A DNA stretch of 64,000 nt from Candidatus Intricatilinea gracilis (GCA_016702605.1 JADJDQ010000002.1:269001-333000), one strand, 5' to 3'; counted from the stretch's first letter, positions 28,001 to 36,501 are shown. The notes: generated by a model from the letters alone, not told the origin. Numbers and translations: made by a program.

Positions 28001-28183
28001 CTGCACCACCATCGCCCGGAAGGTGAAGGGTGGATCCTCGTCCTGCCCCAGCTGAAAGTAGGCCACCACACCCAGCGCCATCAGCACGATGAGCAGGTAA
28101 CGCGTCAGCGCGGGGTGTTCGAGCGCCCAGCGCGAGATGTTGAAACTCGACGCCGAGCTCACGCCTGATCCGAAACCAGCCAT
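25010..28183 (-). CDS. RND-family multidrug efflux permease (AcrB/MexF-like)
   Basis: This is a 1057-aa inner-membrane pump from ATG 28183 (MAGFGSGV). Two halves each contain six membrane segments and a large periplasmic loop. The proton-relay motif in TM4 reads LGLLVDDAIIAVEMM with the paired Asp. The second-half signature LLGMIMRNSVILIDQIEQD is present. The first loop includes VVQAVWPGATAQQMAEQV. It exports drugs, solvents or metabolites with the adaptor encoded 10 bp upstream and an outer-membrane TolC-type partner that is not in this window. Substrate range is unknown. Confidence 0.93.
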   Translation of the reverse strand: MAGFGSGVSSASSFNISRWALEHPALTRYLLIVLMALGVVAYFQLGQDEDPPFTFRAMVVQAVWPGATAQQMAEQVTDKIERTLQETPYADIIRSYTKPGESVTIFQIKDSSPPKDVPQVWYQVRKKIGDMRGTLPQGVIGPFFNDEFGDVYGSIFALSADGFSPEELRVFAESTRSRLLRVPDVAKVELFGAQTEKVFVELSAKRLAQLGIDLNTVLAQIGSQNAVESAGVFDASTQNLQVRVGGQFDSVEQLERLPIRAVNASTGVASQIKLGDIAKVRRGYADPPGVSVHHQGKTVIALGVSMAKGGDIIALGEKLTAEAARIQAELPLGISMERVQDQPQAVTRSVGEFVRVLIEAVVIVLAVSFVALGLHFKPGSWVPTLDIRPGLVVGITIPLVLAITFVVMYYWGVGLHKISLGSLIIALGLLVDDAIIAVEMMVRKLEEGYDKMRAATYAYDVTAMPMLTGTLITAAGFLPIGMAKSMTGEYTFAIFAVTAAALVISWLVSVYFVPALGAKLLKSHRPAANPHDPHEVHELFDTPFYTRFRALVNWCVLHRWITIGLTIGVFVLGIVGMGKVQQQFFPDSSRPEILVDLWLPEGATIQRSEEVAKRFEKRITDEAGVASVTTWVGSGVPRFYLPLDQIFPQSNVSQTIVLAKDLEARERLRQALPALLASEFPEVRTRVKLLPNGPPVPYPVQFRVVGADPVQVRAWADQAKEVLRASPNMRGVNDNWNESVKTLRLEVDQAKARALGVTSQAIAQATRVLLSGTTVGQYREGDKSIDIVLRQPEGERVAIDQLGSTYVATSSGRAVPLAQIAQIRQGWEPGVLWREGRNYAVTVQGDVVEGMQGATVTNQLWPALQQLQARMPVGYEIQIAGAVEESSKGQGSIAAGLPLMLFLIFTLLMLQLQSFSRAMLVFLTGPLGIAGVAAALLLLNRPFGFVALLGFIALLGMIMRNSVILIDQIEQDRARGVPDWDAVVEAAVRRFRPIVLTAAAAVLAMIPLSRSVFWGPMAVAIMGGLIVATALTLLALPAMYAAWFRVKRDTSGEVAPG

Positions 28184-28193
28184 GGCGCGGCGC

Positions 28194-29435
28194 TCAGCGA
28201 ACTGCCGCGGTGGCGGGTTCCGCCACCGAGCCGAGCACACCCAGCGCCGGTTCGGCGTACCGCTTGACCTTCAGGCCCGGCGACAAGGCGTGCACACCGG
28301 CCACCACCACCTCCTGCCCCGGCGTCAGGCCGGCGGCAATCACGGCGCGGCGGCCTTCATGCGCCGCCAGCGTCACCGCCTGGGGTTGCACGGTGCCGCT
28401 GCCGGCGTCGAACAACCACACCACCGTGCGCCCGCCTTGTTCACCCACGGCTTCCAGCGGCAGCTTGATGGCAGGCGGCGCACCCACCGTCTGGCCATTG
28501 GCCACCCTCACCGTAGCGGTCTGGCCCAGGCGCACGTCGGCGCGGCCGATGTCGGCCTTGGCCACGAAGCTGCGCGTCGCCGGGTCGGCGGCGGCAGCCA
28601 GCTCACGCAGGGTGGCCGGCACGACCTGGTCGGCGCCCCAGATCGTGACGGCCAGCGCGTTCTTGCGCGCCAGCAACACCCGCATCGCCTTGACCTTGTC
28701 CTCTGGCACCTGGAACACCACGTCGCGGGCACCGTCCTGCGCGATGCGCAACACCGGCGTGCCGGCCCCGAGCACGGCGCCGGGTTCGGCGTCGACACCG
28801 GTCACCACACCCGACACATCGGCCAGCAGCTGGGTGTAACCGGCCTGGTTGCCCTGCGCAGTGAGCTGGGTGCGCGCCTGCGCCAGGCTGGCCGTCGCGG
28901 ATTTGAGGGTGTTGTCGCGCCGCTCGAGTTCGGCAGCACTCACGAACCCCTGCTCGAACAACTCCTTGGTGCGGCGCTGATCGGCCAGGGCCTGGTCGTG
29001 GCTGGTCTGCGCTGCCAGCAGGCCGGCCTGCGCCGCCTCTTGCGCCAGCTTCAGATCCTGCGGGTCGAGTTGCGCCAGCAACTGGCCGGCACGCACGTTG
29101 TCACCCAGGTCCACGGCCCGGCGCACCAGCTTGCCGCCGACCCGAAAGCCCAGCCGCGACTCGGTACGTGCCCGCACGTCCCCGGCGTAGTCGACACCAC
29201 CGGCCAGCGCTTCGGCGCCGACCTTGACAAGACGCACAGCCCGCACCGGCTCGGGTGCCGGCGCCGGGCGACTGCAGGCCGACAGGCCCAGCACAGCACC
29301 GACAACACCCGCGACGATCACGCCCCGCACCATGGACTGCTGGCGCCAGCCGGCTGGCGAGGCGCCAGCACCCGTGGCAACTGCAGGAGCGGTTTGGGCT
29401 GGCAACAGGGGATCTGGCATGAGTTGACGCTGCAT
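28194..29435 (-). CDS. RND efflux periplasmic adaptor (membrane fusion) lipoprotein
   Basis: This is a protein of about 413 aa; starts at 29447, 29435, 29420 and 29333 are all in frame and none has a good ribosome site. A hydrophobic stretch ending LGLSAC (lipobox, about residue 54) predicts lipidation at Cys. From 29333 the signal peptide would have standard length (MVRGVIVAGVVGAVLG). The barrel-sandwich hybrid halves are GDVRARTESRLGFRVGGKL and LLADVSGVVTGVDAEPGAVL, around a coiled-coil hairpin. It links the RND pump to the outer-membrane channel. It is first in a two-gene operon behind a strong, palindrome-controlled promoter. Confidence 0.9.
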   Translation of the reverse strand: MQRQLMPDPLLPAQTAPAVATGAGASPAGWRQQSMVRGVIVAGVVGAVLGLSACSRPAPAPEPVRAVRLVKVGAEALAGGVDYAGDVRARTESRLGFRVGGKLVRRAVDLGDNVRAGQLLAQLDPQDLKLAQEAAQAGLLAAQTSHDQALADQRRTKELFEQGFVSAAELERRDNTLKSATASLAQARTQLTAQGNQAGYTQLLADVSGVVTGVDAEPGAVLGAGTPVLRIAQDGARDVVFQVPEDKVKAMRVLLARKNALAVTIWGADQVVPATLRELAAAADPATRSFVAKADIGRADVRLGQTATVRVANGQTVGAPPAIKLPLEAVGEQGGRTVVWLFDAGSGTVQPQAVTLAAHEGRRAVIAAGLTPGQEVVVAGVHALSPGLKVKRYAEPALGVLGSVAEPATAAVR

Positions 29436-29451
29436 GGTGGCTCGCATACTG

Positions 29452-29495
29452 ACTGACTGGTCAGTAATATACCGGCAGGATTACACGATCGTCAA
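29452..29495 (-). promoter_or_regulatory. Promoter of the RND operon with a TetR-type operator
   Basis: On the minus strand: TTGACG (29495-29490), an 18-bp spacer and TATATT (29471-29466), then at once a perfect dyad ACTGAC-TG-GTCAGT (29465-29452) over the expected start site. A partial third half-site overlaps it (ACTGACTGAC). Palindromes of this form over the start site of RND operons are typical TetR/AcrR operators. No tetR-family gene is adjacent. Confidence 0.7.
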
Positions 29496-29701
29496 ACACC
29501 TTGTCACGTGTGGCACGGCGGCGCACGACCAACGCCATCGTCGTTCGCCGCAAATGCGAACTTCGCCGTGCCACTGGCCGAAAGGCACACGCCAGTCCCC
29601 GCTGGCCTGCACATAATCCGCCCGCCGTTACAAGACCGCGCGACACCTCAGCCGTTGTCGCCATCGGCCAACGCGCCCGTCAGCCCGCCCACCCCGCATC
29701 G

Positions 29702-30544
29702 ATGTCCGTCGACCACTACGAAAACTTCCCGGTAGCGTCCTGGCTTTGCCCGCCCGAGTTGCGCCCCGCCGTGCGAGCCATCTACTGGTACGCCCGCACG
29801 GCCGACGACCTTGCCGACGAAGGTGACGCGAGCGCCCGCCAGCGCCACGCCGATCTGCTGGCCTACCGCGCCGACCTGCGCCGGGTGGCGCGCGGCGAGC
29901 CGCCATCATCACGCTGGGCGGGCGTATTCACACCGCTGGCCGAGGTGCTGCAACGCCACAACCTACCGCTGAAGTTGCTCGAGGATCTGCTCTCGGCCTT
30001 CGAGCAGGACGTGAACGTCACGCGATATGCCGACCGCCCGGCCCTGCTCGACTACTGCCGCCGCTCGGCCAACCCGATCGGTCGACTGCTGCTGCATCTG
30101 TACGGCGTACACGACGAGCTGGCGCTGCAGCGCTCCGACGCCATCTGCACGGCGCTGCAGCTGATCAACTTCTGGCAGGACCTGTCGATCGACCTGCCAC
30201 GCGGGCGGCTCTACATCCCGCTGAAGGATTGTGCGGCGGCGGGCGTCGACCCCGACGATCTGCTGGCCGGGCGCGACGGCATGGCTCCGCGTGTGTTGAT
30301 CGCGTCCGAGGTGGCCTGGGCGCGCCAGCTCATGGCCAGCGGAGCTCCCCTGGCGACCGACCTGCCCAGCCATGTGGCCAGACGCCTGGGCTGGGAGTTG
30401 CGCCTGGTGGTGCAGGGTGGCCTGGCCATCGCCGGTCGGATCGAAGCGATGGACTACGCCACGGTGACCCGACGCCCCAGGCTGCGCAGCTGGCATGCAC
30501 CGCTGATGTTGTGGCGTGCACTGCGTATGCACGCGGTGCCTTGA
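29702..30544 (+). CDS. hpnC: HpnC, squalene-synthase-like enzyme of hopanoid/squalene synthesis
   Basis: This is a 280-aa protein from ATG 29702 (MSVDHYENFPVASWL), a canonical HpnC start. The isoprenoid-synthase Asp motifs are RTADDLADEG (about residue 38) and NFWQDLSIDLPRGR (about 160). In the established HpnCDE route, HpnC converts presqualene diphosphate to hydroxysqualene. It is first in the three-gene hpnCDE operon, 112 bp ahead of hpnD. Squalene-hopene cyclase is not in the window. Confidence 0.93.
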   Translation: MSVDHYENFPVASWLCPPELRPAVRAIYWYARTADDLADEGDASARQRHADLLAYRADLRRVARGEPPSSRWAGVFTPLAEVLQRHNLPLKLLEDLLSAFEQDVNVTRYADRPALLDYCRRSANPIGRLLLHLYGVHDELALQRSDAICTALQLINFWQDLSIDLPRGRLYIPLKDCAAAGVDPDDLLAGRDGMAPRVLIASEVAWARQLMASGAPLATDLPSHVARRLGWELRLVVQGGLAIAGRIEAMDYATVTRRPRLRSWHAPLMLWRALRMHAVP

Positions 30545-30656
30545 CGCGAGGCCCACCGGCAGGCACACCACCGGCGTCAGCAAGCCAGCGCCCCGCCACC
30601 GCCAACTCGAAGCCGACCATCCGTCCCGCCGACACGCTTTATCAAACGCAGACCCC

Positions 30657-31535
30657 ATGGCCGACAATGCCCTGATGCCCCAGACCCGAGCGATGACGCC
30701 CGAGCAATACGTCCAAGACAAGGCCGCCGGCAGCGGCTCGAGTTTCTATTACGCCTTTCTCTTCCTGCCGCCTCCGCGGCGGGCGGCGATCACGGCGTTC
30801 TACGCCTTCTGCCGCGAGATCGACGACGTGGTCGACGAGGTCAGCGACCCCGGCGTGGCGGCGACCAAACTGGCCTGGTGGCAAAACGAAGTGGCCGAGG
30901 CCTACGCTGGCAAGACGACCCCACGCCATCCGGTGCTGGCGGCGCTGATGCCCCACGTCGCGCCGTACGACATCCGCCAGGAGCAGTTGCAGGCGGTGAT
31001 CGAGGGTTGCCGCATGGACCTGACACAGACGCGTTACCTCGACTTCCCCGGCCTGGCGCATTACTGCCATCTGGTGGCCGGTGTGGTGGGTGAAGTCGCG
31101 TCGAGCATCTTCGGCCGCACCGACGACAACACGCTGGCCTACGCCCGCAAGCTGGGCCTGGCGCTTCAACTCACCAACATCATCCGCGACGTGGGTGACG
31201 ACGCCCGGCGCGGCCGTGTCTACCTGCCGGTCAACGAACTGCAAGCGCACGGCGTCAAGGTGAAAGACATCCTCGACCGCCGCTACAGCCCTGAGTTCAC
31301 CGCATTGATGACAGCGCAGGCCGAGCGCGCCCAGCGTTGTTACGACGAGGCACTGGCGCTGCTGCCCGAAGCCGACCGGCGCAGCCAGAAGCCCGGCCTG
31401 ATGATGGCCAACATCTACCGCACGTTGCTGGGCGAGATCGAGGCCGGTGGTTTCCAGGTGCTGCACCAGCGCATCTCGCTCACGCCGCTGCGCAAGTTGT
31501 GGATCGCGATGCGCACCAACTGGCGCGGACGCTGA
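30657..31535 (+). CDS. hpnD: HpnD, presqualene diphosphate synthase
   Basis: This is a 292-aa protein from ATG 30657; ATG 30693 (MTPEQYVQDKAAGSGSSFYY) matches the common family start and is equally possible. The Asp-rich motifs are FCREIDDVVDEV and LTNIIRDVGDDARRGRVYLP. It condenses two farnesyl diphosphates head to head to presqualene diphosphate, the step before HpnC. The stop overlaps the hpnE start by one base (TGATG), indicating coupling. Confidence 0.93.
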   Translation: MADNALMPQTRAMTPEQYVQDKAAGSGSSFYYAFLFLPPPRRAAITAFYAFCREIDDVVDEVSDPGVAATKLAWWQNEVAEAYAGKTTPRHPVLAALMPHVAPYDIRQEQLQAVIEGCRMDLTQTRYLDFPGLAHYCHLVAGVVGEVASSIFGRTDDNTLAYARKLGLALQLTNIIRDVGDDARRGRVYLPVNELQAHGVKVKDILDRRYSPEFTALMTAQAERAQRCYDEALALLPEADRRSQKPGLMMANIYRTLLGEIEAGGFQVLHQRISLTPLRKLWIAMRTNWRGR

Positions 31536-32830
31536 TGGCCGAAGGCCTGCGCGTCGCCGTCGTCGGCGGCGGCTGGGCTGGGCTGGCTGCGGCGGTGGAG
31601 GCCACGGTTCGTGGCCATCAGGTCACCCTGTTCGAGATGGCGCCACAACTCGGCGGGCGTGCGCGCAGCCTGGCTGGCGACACGCCGTCTGGTCCAGCCG
31701 ACTTGCGCCTGGACAACGGCCAGCACATCCTGATCGGCGCCTACAGCGCCACGCTGGCGTTGATGCGACGTGTGGGTGTCGACCCGGATCAGGTGCTGCT
31801 GCGCCGCCCGCTCGAGCTGCTCGACGCCAACGGACAGGGCCTGCGCCTGCGTGCAGGCTCGGCACTGATCACCTTTGCCGTCGGGGTGTGGACCATGTCG
31901 CACTGGTCGCTGCGCGAGCGCTGGGCGCTCAATCACGCGGCGCTGGGCTGGTTGCTGAAGCGCTTTCGGTGCGACCCGGCCCTCACCGTGGCCGAACTGT
32001 GTGCGGCCTTGCCGGCGCGTGTGCGTGACGACTTCATCGATCCGCTGTGTGTGGCCGCCCTCAACACACCGGCCGACGCGGCCAGCGCCCAGGTCTTCCT
32101 GCGGGTGTTGCACGACGCCTTGTTCTCGGGCCCGGGCGCCAGCGACCTGCTGATCCCGCGCCGGCCACTCGCCGACCTGCTGCCCGAACCGGCACATCGT
32201 TGGTTGACGACACACGGTGCTCACGTCCACACAGGCCGGCGCGTGCACACCATCGACGCGGCCGGCGCCCACTGGCTCGTCGACGGCGAAACCTTCGACC
32301 GAGTCGTGTTGGCCTGCAGTCCGGCCGAGGCGGCACGGCTCACGCGACGACTTGCGCCCGCCTGGTCGGCCTGTGCCGAGGCACTCGGCTACGAACCCAT
32401 CGTCACGGTGTACCTGCGCGCACCGGGCGCCCGCCTGGTCGCCCCCATGATCGCCCTGGCGCCGGGCCCGGACAAGCCGGCGCAGTTCGCCTTCGACCAC
32501 GGCGCACTCGGCATCAACGCAGGCGTGTTCGCCTTCGTCGTCAGCGGCGCGGCCCCGTGGGTTTCCCGCGGCATGGCAGCCACCACCGAGGCCGTGCTGC
32601 GCCAGGCGCGCGACGCCCTGCGCGGCGCCGCACCAGCGTCGATCGAGGTGCTGAAAACCGTCGCCGAAAAACGCGCCACCCTGCGCTGCGTGCCCAAGCT
32701 GCAGCGCCCGCCAGCCACCATCGCCCCAGGCTTCAAGGCCGCAGGCGACCACATTGCCGGCCCCTACCCCTCCACGCTCGAAGGCGCCGTCCGCAGTGGC
32801 CTGGCCGCGGTCGACCTGCTCGGCATCTGA
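31535..32830 (+). CDS. hpnE: HpnE, hydroxysqualene dehydroxylase (FAD-dependent)
   Basis: This is a 431-aa flavoprotein. The start at ATG 31535 places the FAD-binding VVGGGWAGLAAAVEA at residues 9-23, followed by an acidic strand end (VTLFEMAPQLGGRARS). The amine-oxidase-like C-terminus AGDHIAGPYPSTLEGAVRSGL closes the FAD site. It reduces hydroxysqualene to squalene, the last step of the HpnCDE pathway. It overlaps hpnD by one base and converges on sodB. Confidence 0.92.
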   Translation: MAEGLRVAVVGGGWAGLAAAVEATVRGHQVTLFEMAPQLGGRARSLAGDTPSGPADLRLDNGQHILIGAYSATLALMRRVGVDPDQVLLRRPLELLDANGQGLRLRAGSALITFAVGVWTMSHWSLRERWALNHAALGWLLKRFRCDPALTVAELCAALPARVRDDFIDPLCVAALNTPADAASAQVFLRVLHDALFSGPGASDLLIPRRPLADLLPEPAHRWLTTHGAHVHTGRRVHTIDAAGAHWLVDGETFDRVVLACSPAEAARLTRRLAPAWSACAEALGYEPIVTVYLRAPGARLVAPMIALAPGPDKPAQFAFDHGALGINAGVFAFVVSGAAPWVSRGMAATTEAVLRQARDALRGAAPASIEVLKTVAEKRATLRCVPKLQRPPATIAPGFKAAGDHIAGPYPSTLEGAVRSGLAAVDLLGI

Positions 32831-32855
32831 CCAGGCAAGAGCCGGCATCGGGCAA

Positions 32856-32877
32856 GAAAAAGGGGCCCGCAGGCCCC
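32856..32877 (-). terminator. Rho-independent terminator of sodB
   Basis: On the minus strand GGGGCC-TGCG-GGCCCC is followed immediately by TTTTTCTT. It lies about 40 bp past the sodB stop, between sodB and the convergent hpnE, and is the cleanest intrinsic terminator in the window. Confidence 0.85.
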
Positions 32878-32917
32878 GATGACTTCGGCCCGCACTGCAG
32901 GCCGCGTCGAGTCGACT

Positions 32918-33499
32918 TCAGGCGTAGTTGGCCTCGGCGAACGACCAGTTCACCAGCGAGTTCAGGAAGGTCTCGACGTACTTGGGGCGCGCGTTGCGGT
33001 AGTCGATGTAGTAGGCGTGTTCCCAGACGTCGACGGTCAGCAGGGCCTTGTCGGCACCGGTGAGCGGCGTGCCGGCGGCGCCGGTGTTGACGATGTCGAC
33101 GCTGCCGTCGGCCTTCTTCACCAGCCAGGTCCAGCCGGAACCGAAGTTGCCGACGGCGCTCTTGGCAAACGCTTCCTTGAACGCGGCGTAGCTGCCGAAC
33201 TTGGCATTGATGGCCGCGGCCAGGGGGCCGCTGGGCTCACCACCACCGGCGGGCTTGAGGCAACTCCAGAAGAAGGTGTGGTTCCACACCTGGGCGGCGT
33301 TGTTGTAGACCGGGCCACTGGCCGACTTGACGATGGCTTCCAGATCCTGCGACTCGTGGGGCGTGCCCTTGATCAGGTTGTTCAGGTTGGTCACGTACGC
33401 CTGGTGATGTTTGGCGTGGTGATATTCGAACGTCTCTTTCGACATGTGCGGCGCCAGGGCGTCGGAGGCGAAAGGCAAGGCGGGCAGCGTATGTTCCAT
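32918..33499 (-). CDS. sodB: Superoxide dismutase [Fe]
   Basis: This is a 193-aa enzyme. Metal ligands are His27 (in FEYHHAKHH), His about 74 (VWNHTFFWS), and Asp and His in DVWEHAYYIDY (about 157-161). GSGWTWLV and the short, signal-less N-terminus point to the cytoplasmic iron type. It converts superoxide to hydrogen peroxide and oxygen. A possible -10 TACAAT lies at 33596-33591 about 90 bp upstream, with no good -35. Metal choice between Fe and cambialistic cannot be proven by sequence alone. Confidence 0.96.
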   Translation of the reverse strand: MEHTLPALPFASDALAPHMSKETFEYHHAKHHQAYVTNLNNLIKGTPHESQDLEAIVKSASGPVYNNAAQVWNHTFFWSCLKPAGGGEPSGPLAAAINAKFGSYAAFKEAFAKSAVGNFGSGWTWLVKKADGSVDIVNTGAAGTPLTGADKALLTVDVWEHAYYIDYRNARPKYVETFLNSLVNWSFAEANYA

Positions 33500-33635
33500 G
33501 GGATTGATCCTCGTGATGGCCCAAGCGGGCCGGTCTGGCAGGCTGGGGTGCGACGGCGCACCGCAGCTACGAATCTGGGGTCGGCGCGGATTGTAGGCAG
33601 ACCTGCCGTTTCGAGCAGGACGTCACAACTAGCCC

Positions 33636-34952
33636 TCAGCGCGTGCTGCCACTGCCTTCCGCCGTGCGGGTGTGCACCTCGTCGACGGTGGCGAGCAACT
33701 GTCCGTCAGCCAGCGTGGCGGTGAACTTTTCGCCAGCGGCCACCTGTGTCACATGGCTGAGCGCGCGGCCCTGCGCGTCACCGAGCCAGGCATAACCACG
33801 CGACAGCACCTGCCGCGGGCCGAGCGCTTCGAGCCGCGCGGCAAGCAGCGCCAGCGTCTGATCCTGGCCGCGCAGCGACAGGCGCAGGCCGGCGTCGAGC
33901 CGCTCGTCGAGCCGATCGACGCGCGCCGGCTCGCCGGCCAGGCGGTTGTGCAGCACCGACCGCAGGCGCTGTCCGAGCAAGGCCAGGTCCTCGTGCCGCC
34001 GCTGTACCACCGCGCCGGGGCGCGCCAGGCGCAGCGAAGCCAGGTCGAGGGTCTGCGCCGCGCGGTCGAGCCGCGCATGGCAACGCTGACTCAGTGCACG
34101 AGCCAGTACCCCGAGTTGATCGAGGCTGGCGTCGCGCGGCGCGGCGGCAAATTCGGCTGCGGCCGTGGGGGTGGGGGCACGCAGGTCGGCGGCAAAGTCG
34201 GCCAGCGTGATGTCGGTTTCGTGGCCCACGCCGCTGATCACCGGCACGGGTGACGCCGCGATGGCGCGCACCACCGCCTCGTCGTTGAAGGCCCACAGGT
34301 CTTCGAGCGAGCCACCGCCGCGGCACACGAGCAACGTGTCGACCTCGGCGCGCGCCGCCGCCTGGGCCATGGCGCGCACCAGTTGGGCCGGCGCCTCGGC
34401 CCCCTGCACCGACGCCGGGTAGACGATGAGTTCGACATGCGGCGCACGCCGCGCCAGGGTACTGGCGACGTCACGCAACACGGCCGCCTGCAGCGAGGTG
34501 ACCAGGCCGATGCGGCGCGGCCAGGCCGTGACCGGGCGCTTGCGTGCGGCGTCGAACAGGCCTTCACCTTCGAGCTTGGCCTTCAGCCGCATGAAGCGCG
34601 CAAGCAGTTCGCCGTCGCCAGCGCAGGTCATGGCCTCGACGATGAGCTGCAGTTCGCCGCGCGGCTCGTACAAGGCCAGCCGCCCGCGCAGCTCGACCTG
34701 CATGCCGTCGCGCGGGCTGAAGTCGAGCAGGCTGGCGGCGCGGCGGAACATGGCGCAGCGCAGGGCGGCGCTGCCATCCGGCGCACGCAGGTTGAAGTAG
34801 ACGTGGCCGCTGGCGGCGCGCGACAGGCCGCTCAGCTCACCGCGCACGGCGAGTGATCCGTAGCGGCTGGCCAGGGTGTCGGACAAGGCGCGCAGCAGTG
34901 CCGCGACATCCCACACAAGCACGCGCTGGGCGGGGTTCAGATCGGCCGGCAC
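33636..34952 (-). CDS. xseA: Exodeoxyribonuclease VII large subunit
   Basis: This is a 438-aa protein. An N-terminal OB-fold (LRALSDTLASRYGSLAVRGELSGL, residues about 16-40) is followed by the nuclease core, with PRRIGLVTS, LLVCRGGGSLEDLWAFNDE and PVISGVGHETDITLADFAADLRAPTPTAAAE. The C-terminal coiled coil binds several small XseB subunits; xseB is not in the window. The complex degrades single-stranded DNA in repair. It is transcribed toward sodB and diverges from exbB. Confidence 0.95.
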   Translation of the reverse strand: MPADLNPAQRVLVWDVAALLRALSDTLASRYGSLAVRGELSGLSRAASGHVYFNLRAPDGSAALRCAMFRRAASLLDFSPRDGMQVELRGRLALYEPRGELQLIVEAMTCAGDGELLARFMRLKAKLEGEGLFDAARKRPVTAWPRRIGLVTSLQAAVLRDVASTLARRAPHVELIVYPASVQGAEAPAQLVRAMAQAAARAEVDTLLVCRGGGSLEDLWAFNDEAVVRAIAASPVPVISGVGHETDITLADFAADLRAPTPTAAAEFAAAPRDASLDQLGVLARALSQRCHARLDRAAQTLDLASLRLARPGAVVQRRHEDLALLGQRLRSVLHNRLAGEPARVDRLDERLDAGLRLSLRGQDQTLALLAARLEALGPRQVLSRGYAWLGDAQGRALSHVTQVAAGEKFTATLADGQLLATVDEVHTRTAEGSGSTR

Positions 34953-35419
34953 AGTGCACTCAGGCCGAAAAGCGCCCCGACGACATGTCGGAATTCCACA
35001 GCTGCGGCGATGTTGCCTTGCGGCATATCAACGCTGTCACAAGCCTTTAACATGCGTCCAACTTATTGATTTCATTGAATAATTCTGTGCCTCAGTTTGC
35101 AGCACCGAACCTCGAAGCGTGATCTGACGCGTATTTGCGAGCGCTATTCGAGGTTTGCCCACAAAGTTATCCACAGAAATGGTGCGTATCCTGGCTGCGA
35201 AAATTTCGCACTCGAGCTTGGCGAGACTCGACGCACATGCTGCGCAATTTGAACGCCTGCGGGCGCATCCGGGCGTCTGCTGGTCAAGGTGCGGCGCCGG
35301 GCGGTGGATCACGCCAAAGTGCAGGCCATAATCGCGCCGGTCTGACTTGGCAGCTCGGCCGCGGCCCGATTTCTGGCGCCCGAGACCGCGCCTCGGCGCA
35401 TCATCTTCTGGGGATCAAC
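34953..35419. other. Long AT-richer intergenic region with a DnaA box, between xseA and exbB
   Basis: This is 467 bp without a credible gene. The stretch around 35040-35100 is clearly less GC-rich than its surroundings (TTATTGATTTCATTGAATAATT). A perfect DnaA box TTATCCACA occurs at 35167-35175. A frame is open from 35135 into exbB but its first 95 codons match nothing and precede the normal ExbB start. Promoters for xseA and exbB should both lie here; I could not identify them confidently. Confidence 0.55.
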
Positions 35420-36046
35420 TTGTTTTCGATCATACAAGCCGCTGGCTGGCCGATCTGGCCGCTGCTCCTGTGTTCGATCGCGGCGCTGGCCGTCATCATC
35501 GAGCGATTCGCGAGCCTGCGCGCCTCCAAGATCGCGCCGCCCAAGCTGCTCGACGAGGTGCTGTCGCTGACCCGTCACAACGTGCCGCCGGCCGATGTGA
35601 TCGCCAAGTTGTCGGCCAGTTCGGTGATGGGTGAACTGCTTGCCAGCGGCCTGCGTGCCATGGCGGTCGACCCACGCATCGGCGAGGCGGCCCTGCGCAA
35701 CACCTTCGAATCGGCCGGCCGCTTGGCGGTGCACCGGCTCGAGCGGTACCTCAATGCACTGTCGACGATGGCGTCGACAGCGCCGTTGCTGGGCCTGTTC
35801 GGTACGGTGATCGGCATGATCGAGATCTTCGGCTCACAAGCGCCCACCGGCATGAGCAACCCCGAGCAGCTCGCCCACGGCATCTCGATCGCGCTGTACA
35901 ACACGGCCTTCGGCCTGCTGATCGCCATTCCGGCGCTGATGTTCCACCGCTACTTCCGCGGCCAGGTCGACGGCTACGTGCTGCAGCTCGAACAGGCGTC
36001 CGAACGGCTGGTGCCACAACTGCTGCGCCTGACGCTGCGCGGCTGA
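35420..36046 (+). CDS. exbB: ExbB/TolQ/MotA-family proton channel protein
   Basis: This is a 208-aa protein from TTG 35420 behind tgggg; MFSIIQAAGWPIWPLL is the usual family N-terminus. Three membrane segments are present: about 7-25 (GWPIWPLLLCSIAALAVII), about 110-135 (LSTMASTAPLLGLFGTVIGMI) and about 155-180 (ISIALYNTAFGLLIAIPALM). With ExbD it harnesses the proton gradient to energise TonB or a related system. exbD follows after 17 bp. No tonB is adjacent, as usual in this lpxK-linked copy. Confidence 0.93.
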   Translation: MFSIIQAAGWPIWPLLLCSIAALAVIIERFASLRASKIAPPKLLDEVLSLTRHNVPPADVIAKLSASSVMGELLASGLRAMAVDPRIGEAALRNTFESAGRLAVHRLERYLNALSTMASTAPLLGLFGTVIGMIEIFGSQAPTGMSNPEQLAHGISIALYNTAFGLLIAIPALMFHRYFRGQVDGYVLQLEQASERLVPQLLRLTLRG

Positions 36047-36063
36047 GTCATCAGGAGACCGGC

Positions 36064-36501
36064 GTGGCCATGAACTTTCGCCATCGGCGCAGTGATCCGC
36101 CGGAAATCAACCTCATCCCGTTCATCGACGTGTTGCTGGTGGTGCTCATCTTCCTGATGTTGTCGACCACCTACGCCAAATACAACGCACTCAACATCAC
36201 GCTTCCGACGTCGGATTCGGCCCGCCTGAACGAACAGCCGCGCGAAATCCGCATCGCCGTGGCCCCCGACGGGCGCTACAGCGTCAACCGCGTGGCGGTG
36301 AACGGCGTCACGGTCGAAGCCCTGGTCGCTGCGCTCAAGACGGCCAGCCAGGGTCAGGTGGATCGACAGGTCATCGTCTCGGCAGACGCGATGTCGGCGC
36401 ACCAGAGTGTCATCAACGTGCTCGACGCGGCTCGCCGGGTCGGGCTGAGCCGCGTGACCTTTGCCGCCCAGGGCAGCGCACGCGACGCGGTGCGGCGTTG
36501 A
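36064..36501 (+). CDS. exbD: ExbD/TolR-family biopolymer transport protein
   Basis: This is a 145-aa protein from GTG 36064 behind aggaga; ATG 36070 is possible. It has a short cytoplasmic N-terminus, one membrane segment (PFIDVLLVVLIFLMLSTTY) with the proton-carrying Asp in INLIPFIDVLLV, and a periplasmic domain (about 45-140). It partners ExbB in the proton-driven motor. The next gene is lpxK, the standard Burkholderiales order. Confidence 0.93.
   Translation: MAMNFRHRRSDPPEINLIPFIDVLLVVLIFLMLSTTYAKYNALNITLPTSDSARLNEQPREIRIAVAPDGRYSVNRVAVNGVTVEALVAALKTASQGQVDRQVIVSADAMSAHQSVINVLDAARRVGLSRVTFAAQGSARDAVRR

Noticed and set aside
35167..35175. Replication origin suggested by a DnaA box
   Set aside because: A single perfect box without a cluster, and without dnaA, dnaN or gidA nearby, does not make an origin.
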